A DNA stretch of 5,069 nucleotides from Ignavibacteriales bacterium CG12_big_fil_rev_8_21_14_0_65_30_8 (GTDB lineage: Bacteria > Bacteroidota > Ignavibacteria > Ignavibacteriales > Ignavibacteriaceae): NCBI GenBank assembly GCA_002783525.1, contig PFGS01000304.1, positions 1 to 5,069 of the forward strand. Reading direction: 5' to 3'. Position 1 is the first letter of the stretch. Each line of letters opens with the position of its first letter. The translations under genes and the position numbers were made by a program. Positions 1 to 4,362 of the stretch are shown in pieces. The notes beneath the pieces were generated by a model. That model was not told the DNA's origin, ran no database searches, and saw only the letters and a program-made list of their open reading frames with translations.

Positions 1-1052
1 TAGTATCCGGATTATCTGATTATTTAAGAGATAAAAAAATAAATGTTTTTGGTCCATCGGCGAAGGCAGCCAGGATAGAATCCGAAAAATCATTTGCTAA
101 AAAAATGATGGTCGAGAATAATGTCCCTACCGCTGAATATAAAGAGTTTACTTCTGCACAATATAAAAGTGCAAAAAATTATTTAGAGAAAAGTAAATAT
201 CCTATTGTAATAAAAGCTGATGGACTTGCCGCTGGTAAAGGAGTTCTTATTTGCAATAATAAATTAGAGGCACTAAAAAATCTGGATGATCTTTTCCTAA
301 ATAATAAATTTGGTGAAGCTGGAAATAAAATAATTATTGAAGAATTTTTAGAAGGAGAAGAAGCGTCAATATTTGCTATAACTGATGGAGTAAATTTTGT
401 TTGTCTTCCATCATCACAAGACCACAAAAGAATAGGTGAGGACGATACTGGGTTAAATACAGGTGGTATGGGAGCTTATTCTCCCGCAAGAATTATAACT
501 GATAAAATTTTACAAGAGATCGAATTTAAGATAATTAAACCAATAATTAATGCTCTAAGAAATAACGGGAATGAATTTGTTGGATGTCTTTATGCTGGAC
601 TAATGCTTACAAAAGACGGTATAAAAGTAATTGAATTTAATTGCAGATTTGGTGATCCTGAAACTCAGGCTGTGTTGCCATTATTAGAAGGTGATTTTCT
701 AAAACTTCTTTATTCGGCATCAATAAGAAATATTGAGAAAAATTCAGTTAAATATAATGGAGGATGTTCAATTTGTGTAGTTGCTTCTTCTAAAGGATAT
801 CCGGAAAATTACAAAAAAGGTTTTGAAATAAAAGGATTGGAAAGAATAACAGATCCTAATGTTATTATATATCACGCCGGTACAAAATTAGTTGAAAATA
901 AAGTAGTTACTAATGGAGGGAGAGTATTGGGGATAACTATGTTTTCAGATGAATTGAATTTTGAAGAGGTAAAGAAAATAGTCTATCAAAATATAGAAAA
1001 AATTAATTTTGATGGAATATATTTTAGACGAGATATTGCTCACAGAGCATAA
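1..1052 (+). CDS. purD: Phosphoribosylamine--glycine ligase (GAR synthetase), 5'-truncated by window edge
   Basis: This cytosolic ATP-grasp enzyme joins 5-phosphoribosylamine and glycine, using ATP, to make glycinamide ribonucleotide in de novo purine synthesis. The reading frame is already open at position 3 (VSGLSDYLRD...), followed by the PurD motif VFGPSAKAARIESEK, so the ATG at 105 is internal and not the start. About 349 residues are visible against a usual 420-430, so roughly 75-80 N-terminal residues lie upstream of the window. Landmarks: the ATP-grasp nucleotide segment KADGLAAGKG (about 213-242); the GEEASIFAITDG block (about 354-390); HKRIGEDDTG followed by NTGGMGAYSP (about 423-485); the metal/ATP-binding block EFNCRFGDPETQ (about 630-668); and the typical C-terminus FRRDIAHRA. 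The frame is intact to a TAA at 1050-1052. No plus-strand terminator is evident; the hairpin just downstream has its T-tract on the other strand. Identification is by recalled family motifs and is secure. Confidence 0.97.
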   Translation, partial: VSGLSDYLRDKKINVFGPSAKAARIESEKSFAKKMMVENNVPTAEYKEFTSAQYKSAKNYLEKSKYPIVIKADGLAAGKGVLICNNKLEALKNLDDLFLNNKFGEAGNKIIIEEFLEGEEASIFAITDGVNFVCLPSSQDHKRIGEDDTGLNTGGMGAYSPARIITDKILQEIEFKIIKPIINALRNNGNEFVGCLYAGLMLTKDGIKVIEFNCRFGDPETQAVLPLLEGDFLKLLYSASIRNIEKNSVKYNGGCSICVVASSKGYPENYKKGFEIKGLERITDPNVIIYHAGTKLVENKVVTNGGRVLGITMFSDELNFEEVKKIVYQNIEKINFDGIYFRRDIAHRA

Positions 1053-1093
1053 AAAAATAAGCGAATCCCGGTGGGGGTAGTCCCGAGATTCGC
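1051..1093 (-). terminator. Rho-independent terminator of the minus-strand small RNA
   Basis: Read on the minus strand, an 11-bp stem (GCGAATCTCGG with CCGGGATTCGC, one G-U pair) closes an 11-nt loop (GACTACCCCCA) and is followed at once by TTATTTTTTT. The T-tract ends next to the last bases of the purD stop codon. On the plus strand no T-tract follows the hairpin, so it should act on minus-strand transcription. It might still protect the 3' end of purD mRNA. Confidence 0.75.
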
Positions 1094-1203
1094 CGTCAGT
1101 ATGGGTAATATGAGCTACAAAGTAGGTCTGCAATATTACCCGAAAAATCAACTTATTTTTTATGAACATTAGGGATTATCTATTTAGAAAAAGTATTAAT
1201 AGA
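1051..1203 (-). ncRNA. Candidate small structured RNA, antisense-oriented to purD end
   Basis: Seen: on the minus strand two hairpins follow one another. The first (1141 down to 1103) has a 9-bp stem, GGGTAATAT with ATATTACCC, a one-sided TGCA bulge, 2 bp, a C-C mismatch, 4 bp (CTAC/GTAG) and a TTT loop. The second (1093-1061) is a strong intrinsic terminator. A G-U pair in the second stem (U at 1086, G at 1068) forms only in the minus-strand transcript; the plus strand has an A-C mismatch there, which favours the minus strand as the RNA. Upstream lies a possible promoter (1209-1241), giving an RNA of about 150 nt. The only open frame here, 945-1169, runs through the terminator and into purD antisense, so I do not believe it is coding. 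Inferred: a trans-acting or housekeeping small RNA. I considered a 6S-like RNA such as the Flavobacteria type but cannot match the sequence to any family. The 5' end is uncertain. Confidence 0.5.
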
Positions 1204-1208
1204 CATAT

Positions 1209-1241
1209 CCAATATAAAGAAATTTTTTCAATTATTCACAA
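1209..1241 (-). promoter_or_regulatory. Possible Bacteroidota-type promoter for the small RNA
   Basis: On the minus strand a TATATTGG box (1216-1209) differs at one position from the Bacteroidota -7 consensus TAnnTTTG and lies 22 nt after a TTG (1241-1239). Initiation would fall near 1203, about 60 nt before the first hairpin. The DNA is very AT-rich and chance matches are common, so this is weak evidence, helped only by its position upstream of a terminator-closed structure. Confidence 0.3.
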
Positions 1242-1245
1242 CTTT

Positions 1246-1281
1246 TTTGTACCGAAGAACGGCTTGTCGGTGTAGGTTTAA
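1246..1281 (-). pseudogene. Decayed 3' half of a tRNA-Leu
   Basis: Twelve bases at 1246-1257 (tttgtaccgaag on the plus strand) are identical to 1308-1319, which is the acceptor end and first downstream bases of the intact tRNA-Leu. The similarity continues with gaps: a shortened T-arm (acgg, cttgt, cggt) and the variable-loop segment ggtttaa at 1275-1281, which matches 1341-1347. The stretch from accgaag to ggtttaa is 31 nt here against 35 nt in the intact gene, so about 4 nt have been lost and the T-loop motif TTCGAGT is gone. No matching 5' half adjoins it. It looks like a displaced, decaying tRNA 3' end. The exact acceptor repeat is clear; the T-arm alignment is interpretive. Confidence 0.55.
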
Positions 1282-1311
1282 TCTAAAATGTTAATTTTTA
1301 TTTGTTATTTG

Positions 1312-1397
1312 TACCGAAGGCCGGACTCGAACCGGCACCTGGTTTAAGCCAGACTGGATTTTGAGTCCAGCGCGTCTACCAATTTCGCCACTTCGGC
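1312..1397 (-). tRNA. tRNA-Leu (anticodon CAA)
   Basis: The 86-nt cloverleaf is complete. It has acceptor strands GCCGAAG (1397-1391) and CTTCGGT (1319-1313), discriminator A73 at 1312, D-arm bases TTGGTAGAC, an anticodon stem CTGGA/TCCAG enclosing CTCAAAA (anticodon CAA, reading UUG), a class II variable arm CTGG-CTTAAA-CCAG, and a T-arm GCCGG-TTCGAGT-CCGGC. CCA is not encoded; CAA follows the discriminator. The terminal pair is G1-U72, a wobble, where G1-C72 is usual for leucine tRNAs. The 5' 54 nt are also the 3' end of a GIY-YIG reading frame, so the tRNA may be processed from a joint transcript. A weak internal promoter is possible inside that gene (TTGAAG at 1468-1463, 17-bp spacer, TACTTA at 1445-1440). 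Decayed tRNA-Leu halves lie on both sides. Confidence 0.95.
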
Positions 1398-1634
1398 ATC
1401 TGTTATTTCTTTTAAGAATTCTTTACCAATTCCTGATTTTAAGTATTTCTTTTTTTTTCTTGCTTCAATTCTTGTTCTAAACCTTTCAAAATATATTAGT
1501 TTGAATGGTTTGTAAGGTTTTGTAGTTTTTTCTCTTCCATTATTATGTCGATTGATCCTTTCATTTAGATCCTTTGTCAAACCAACATAAATATAACTTC
1601 TAATTTTACTTTTAATAGCATAAACGAAAAACAA
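1344..1634 (-). CDS. Small GIY-YIG nuclease-family protein whose frame runs into tRNA-Leu
   Basis: The 96-residue product matches the small single-domain GIY-YIG proteins common in Bacteroidota. Residues 4-6 (VYA) and 16-18 (YVG) are the GIY and YIG equivalents. The helix DLNERINRH (22-30) carries the expected catalytic Arg (R26), and RIEARKKKKYLKS (55-67) carries the catalytic Glu (E57). The domain normally ends just after KEFLKE (71-76). Here the frame continues for about 19 residues (DAEVAKLVDALDSKSSLA), which are simply the translated 5' part of tRNA-Leu, and stops at a TAA in the variable loop (1346-1344). The start is a TTG at 1634 with AGAGG four bases upstream; no ATG fits, and an in-frame TGA lies just upstream at 1652-1650. 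A run of nine A's in the coding strand (1458-1450) could slip. The nuclease role is inferred from family; target and activity are unknown. It may be a homing-type or selfish nuclease. Confidence 0.8.
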   Translation of the reverse strand: MFFVYAIKSKIRSYIYVGLTKDLNERINRHNNGREKTTKPYKPFKLIYFERFRTRIEARKKKKYLKSGIGKEFLKEITDAEVAKLVDALDSKSSLA

Positions 1635-1693
1635 AATACCTCTTTTTTTTCAACTTAAGCAAGAAATATATCTGGATTTTGAGTCCAAGCGCG

Positions 1694-1712
1694 CTTGCCT
1701 GCGGTAGGCAGG
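1694..1712. repeat. 19-bp palindromic insert in tRNA remnant (TGCCT/AGGCA)
   Basis: The intact tRNA reads cgcg-tctacc at this point; here cttgcctgcggtaggcagg intervenes. It folds as a 7-bp hairpin (C-G, T-G, then TGCCT/AGGCA) around GCGGT. Its GGTAG can also pair with the neighbouring CTACC of the tRNA D-arm (1714-1718). I recall CTGCCTACCGCAGGCAG-like palindromes as dispersed repeats in metagenomic Bacteroidota and candidate-phylum genomes, but a second copy is not present in this window. Confidence 0.55.
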
Positions 1713-1720
1713 TCTACCAA

Positions 1721-1749
1721 TCCGCCTTCATTTCATTTCGTCGGACAGG
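1721..1749. repeat. 29-bp imperfect palindromic insert in tRNA remnant (TCCG/CGGA)
   Basis: Between tctaccaa (1713-1720) and tttcgccacttc (1750-1761), which adjoin directly in the intact tRNA, 29 extra bases are present. They begin TCCGCC and contain GTCGGA near the far end, giving a short imperfect stem (4 bp, one mismatch, 1 bp) around TTCATTTCATTTC. The shape suggests a small REP-like insertion. An alternative is a partial local duplication, since GAAGGCGGATTGG on the minus strand loosely resembles the tRNA 5' segment itself. Confidence 0.45.
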
Positions 1750-1761
1750 TTTCGCCACTTC

Positions 1762-1941
1762 ATTAGAACAATTAAAAAAGTTAACAAAATTACTAAACTA
1801 TATTATGCCAATCAAACTATATTGATTTTTATAACCGAGATAAAATTAATTAATAATTAAAAATACAATATGATAATTAATAAATATATTATTATAGTTA
1901 TACTTATTTATTTATAAAATTTTGTAAAAAAATTGTCGTTT
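1762..1941. other. AT-rich gene-free stretch upstream of the exported-protein gene
   Basis: About 180 bp, nearly all A and T, with no credible frame on either strand. It separates the divergent tRNA-Leu/GIY-YIG unit (-) from the exported-protein gene (+) and must hold the promoter of the latter. The best candidate is aaattttg at 1917-1924, one mismatch from TAnnTTTG, but no TTG box sits at a suitable distance upstream. The stretch also contains overlapping TAATTAATAATTAA-type runs (about 1845-1885), which may be simple low-complexity DNA. Confidence 0.4.
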
Positions 1942-2640
1942 ATGAAAAATAAATTTTTAAGCTTAATTCTCTCTATCTGTTGTATGTCATTAATATTTTT
2001 TGATTGTTCAGAGGATACAATTAGTGATTCAAAAACAATAGTACTAGATCCGTCAAAATATACAGTACATAATAATATTATGACCACTGTGTTTTGGATA
2101 GGTGAAACAGCTGATTCATCTAATGCTTTTATTGCAAATGATGCAAGCGCTTGGGACGGAAAATGGAAAGAACATTATGGCGGGATTGATGATCCTGATA
2201 ATAGGAATGGATATTATCCAAAAGATTTTACACCAAAAGAAAATCCTTTTTATTTTGCTTTGCCTTACAATGATATTGATACTACAGGTGAACGAAAACA
2301 AAATGCATTTGATATTGTTTTTTGGGCATCGGAGAAAAGCTGGGGACAGAATGAATCGATGTGCAAAAACCGTTGGATAAAAATAATTAAAGGTTCAAAA
2401 ACAGCTTTTGCACAATGGGAAGATGTTGGCCCGTTTAATATTGATGATTATAATTATGTTTTTGGAAATGAACAACCTCAAAATAAGTTTAATAATGCAG
2501 GCTTAGATGTTTCTCCAGCTGTTAAAGATTTTCTGGGTTTAACAGGTTTAGACAGTGTTAGTTGGCAATTTGTTGATTTTAAGGATGTTTCAGATGGACC
2601 TTGGAAAAATATTATTACTAGTTCACAAATAGAATATTAG
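1942..2640 (+). CDS. Exported, possibly lipid-anchored protein with DPBB-like C-terminal region; function unknown
   Basis: I place the start at ATG 1942 (232 residues); an in-frame TTG at 1933 adds only three residues ahead of an ideal signal peptide. That signal has a Lys-rich start (MKNK) and a hydrophobic core at residues 5-20, then FFDC-SED with Cys22. SED after the Cys is typical of Bacteroidota lipoproteins, but Asp at -1 departs from the normal lipobox, so lipidation is uncertain. The mature protein is rich in W, D, N and Y. Its blocks are TTVFWIGE (48-55), NDASAWD (66-72), NPFYFALPYND (101-111), CKNRW (141-145), QWEDVGPF (158-165), GLDVSPAVKDFLGL (187-200) and DGPW (218-221). The GPF ... 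LDVSPA ... LG spacing recalls RlpA/expansin double-psi beta-barrels (D-GPF, IDLS-A, LG), where an Asp is catalytic; D161 and D189 are the equivalents to examine. No catalytic role is proven. It stands alone, converging on glnS with a 28-bp gap. Confidence 0.8.
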   Translation: MKNKFLSLILSICCMSLIFFDCSEDTISDSKTIVLDPSKYTVHNNIMTTVFWIGETADSSNAFIANDASAWDGKWKEHYGGIDDPDNRNGYYPKDFTPKENPFYFALPYNDIDTTGERKQNAFDIVFWASEKSWGQNESMCKNRWIKIIKGSKTAFAQWEDVGPFNIDDYNYVFGNEQPQNKFNNAGLDVSPAVKDFLGLTGLDSVSWQFVDFKDVSDGPWKNIITSSQIEY

Positions 2641-2668
2641 ATACAAAATTCAACTAGTTTTTTAATAA

Positions 2669-4360
2669 TTATTGCTTTGAGATCTTTGCCCAAGAATCTC
2701 TAAGTGGTACTGTTCTGTTAAATATTAATTTATCTTTACTTGAATCTGTACTATCCACACAGAAATATCCTCTTCGCTCAAATTGAAATTTATCCAATGG
2801 TTTTGAGTCTTTTAGAAAAGGTTCAACTTTACAATTATTGAGTATTATTAATGAATTTGGATTTAAGAATTCAGTAAAATCTTTTTCTTTATCTTTATCA
2901 GGATGCTCTACTGTGAACAATCTGTCATACAATCTTACTTCAGCGTTTAAACAATCATTTGCATTTATCCAGTGGATCGTTCCTTTTACTTTTCTGCTGC
3001 TTTGAGGCATTCCGCTTTTTGTCTCCGGATCATAAGTACAATGAATAATTTTTACCTCTCCTGAATTTTCATCTTTCTCAATACTAACGCATTTAATAAT
3101 GTATGCATATCTTAATCTTACTTCATTTCCCGGTGAAAGTCTGAAGAATTTTTTAGGAGGGTCTTCCATAAAATCTTCTTTCTCAATAAAGATCTCTCTT
3201 GAAAAAGAGATCTTTCGTTTCCCCATTGATTCATCTTCGGGATTATTTACTGCATCAAGTTCTTCTGTATTAACTTCAGGATAATTATCAATAATAACTT
3301 TTACAGGATTTAAGATGGTCATCACTCTTTGAGTTTTTTTATTAAGGTCTTCTCTCAAACTATGTTCAAGTAAAGCAATATCAGACACATTTTCTCTCTT
3401 AGCAAAACCGGCTTTCTCAACAAAGCTTTTTATTGCTTCAGGAGTGTAACCTCTTCTTCTAAATCCGGAAAGTGTCGGCATTCTTGGATCATCCCAGCCT
3501 GAGACTGTTTTATTTTGAACTAAAGTAAGTAGTTTTCTCTTACTCATTACCGTGTAGGTTAAATTCAATCTAGCAAATTCAATCTGCTGAGGATGACAGG
3601 GGACACTCAAATTATCAAGCAGCCAATCGTAAAGTGGTCTGTGATTTTCAAATTCCAAAGTACAGATTGAGTGAGTAATTCCTTCCAATGCATCTGACTG
3701 TCCGTGAGCAAAATCATACATTGGATAAATACACCATTTGTCGCCTGTTCTAAGGTGAGATGCTTTTTTAATTCTATAAATAGCCGGGTCCCTTAAATTC
3801 ATATTAGGTGAAGACATATCTATTTTTGCACGAAGAATATGCTCACCGTCTTTAAACTCTCCGTCACGCATTCTTTCAAATAATTCTAAATTTTCTTCTA
3901 CAGATCTGTTTCTGTAAGGACTTTCTTTTCCGGCTTCTGTTGGAGTGCCTCTGAACTTTTTAATTTCTTCAGCTGAAGAACTATCAACATAAGCTTTTCC
4001 TTTTTTGATAAGTTCAACTGCATAAGAATAAAGCTGATCAAAATAATCAGATGCATAAAAAAGTCTGTCTCCCCAATCGTAACCCAGCCATTTTATATCT
4101 TCTTTTATTGAATCTACATATTCAACTTCTTCTTTTTCCGGATTGGTATCGTCAAATCTTAAATTACATTTCCCATTAAATTCATCGGCTAAACCAAAAT
4201 TTAGCCAAATAGAAAGAGCATGACCAATATGCAAGTATCCATTTGGTTCGGGAGGGAAGCGTGTATGAACTCTTCCATCATTTTTATTTTCTTTTAAATC
4301 TGCTCTTATTTTTTGTCTTATAAAATCATTAAGCTGATTTTTTTCTACTGAATTTTTCAT
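2669..4360 (-). CDS. glnS: Glutaminyl-tRNA synthetase
   Basis: A complete 563-residue class Ic synthetase that charges tRNA-Gln with glutamine in the cytosol; E. coli GlnS is 554. The N-terminal Rossmann domain shows FPPEPNGYLHIGHA, with HIGH at 44-47, and LRFDDTNPEKEEVEYV. The second signature VMSKR is at 271-275. Residues matching the E. coli glutamine-pocket Asp66 and Tyr211 are D70 and Y215 (in CIYPMYDFAHGQSDALEGITHS, split about 210-231). GWDDPRMPTLSGFRRRGYTPEAI follows the second signature. The rest, from about residue 340, is the beta-barrel anticodon-binding region (LNPVKVIIDNYPE, SPGNEVRLRYAYIIKC). It is recognised as GlnS rather than GltX by near-colinear similarity to E. coli GlnS. 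The ATG lies 2 bp after the gltX stop and has no Shine-Dalgarno motif, so expression probably depends on co-transcription and translational coupling. No frameshift or missing key residue was seen. Confidence 0.97.
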   Translation of the reverse strand: MKNSVEKNQLNDFIRQKIRADLKENKNDGRVHTRFPPEPNGYLHIGHALSIWLNFGLADEFNGKCNLRFDDTNPEKEEVEYVDSIKEDIKWLGYDWGDRLFYASDYFDQLYSYAVELIKKGKAYVDSSSAEEIKKFRGTPTEAGKESPYRNRSVEENLELFERMRDGEFKDGEHILRAKIDMSSPNMNLRDPAIYRIKKASHLRTGDKWCIYPMYDFAHGQSDALEGITHSICTLEFENHRPLYDWLLDNLSVPCHPQQIEFARLNLTYTVMSKRKLLTLVQNKTVSGWDDPRMPTLSGFRRRGYTPEAIKSFVEKAGFAKRENVSDIALLEHSLREDLNKKTQRVMTILNPVKVIIDNYPEVNTEELDAVNNPEDESMGKRKISFSREIFIEKEDFMEDPPKKFFRLSPGNEVRLRYAYIIKCVSIEKDENSGEVKIIHCTYDPETKSGMPQSSRKVKGTIHWINANDCLNAEVRLYDRLFTVEHPDKDKEKDFTEFLNPNSLIILNNCKVEPFLKDSKPLDKFQFERRGYFCVDSTDSSKDKLIFNRTVPLRDSWAKISKQ

Positions 4361-4362
4361 AT

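Larger units (their letters stand above)
1655..1761 (-). pseudogene. Broken 5' half of tRNA-Leu with two palindromic inserts
   Basis: Read on the minus strand, blocks of the intact tRNA-Leu appear in order: GAAGTGGCGAAA (1761-1750), TTGGTAGA (1720-1713), the GCGC region with one extra base, and the anticodon arm TGGACTCAAAATCCAG (1687-1672, identical to 1369-1354). After a short insertion of about 7 nt, TCTTGCTTAAG (about 1664-1654) resembles the variable arm TCTGGCTTAAA. The first three acceptor bases (GCC) are replaced by AAT, and no T-arm or acceptor 3' strand follows; the sequence passes instead into the leader of the GIY-YIG gene. Two short palindromic inserts interrupt the D-arm. It cannot fold as a tRNA. 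This is a displaced tRNA 5' half, most likely left behind when the GIY-YIG segment arrived. Confidence 0.75.

Noticed and set aside
179..427. 82-codon minus-strand open frame
   Set aside because: Lies wholly antisense within purD, which has clear family motifs in its own frame.
1061..1093. Hairpin after purD as a purD terminator
   Set aside because: No T-tract follows on the plus strand, and the stem has an A-C mismatch there; the T-tract and G-U pair belong to the minus strand.
945..1169. 74-codon open frame on the minus strand
   Set aside because: It runs through both hairpins and the T-tract and then antisense into purD; composition is not protein-like. The region is better explained as a structured RNA.
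1845..1885. TAATTAATAATTAA-type repeats as an origin or iteron set
   Set aside because: No regular spacing or exact repeat unit; fits simple AT-rich intergenic DNA.
1933..1941. TTG at 1933 as start of the exported protein
   Set aside because: ATG at 1942 gives a standard MKNK signal-peptide start; there is no ribosome-binding motif favouring the TTG.
2102..2380. 92-codon plus-strand open frame and a 61-codon minus-strand frame at 2116-2301
   Set aside because: Both overlap the exported-protein gene in other frames and have low-complexity, Ile/Leu-rich translations with no motif.
2617..2664. Possible terminator after the exported-protein gene (ACTAGTT/AACTAGT then TTTTT)
   Set aside because: The 7-bp stem is AT-rich with a loop of about 28 nt and begins inside the coding region; too weak to call.
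3099..3284. 61-codon plus-strand open frame
   Set aside because: Antisense to the conserved glnS coding sequence; no independent signal.
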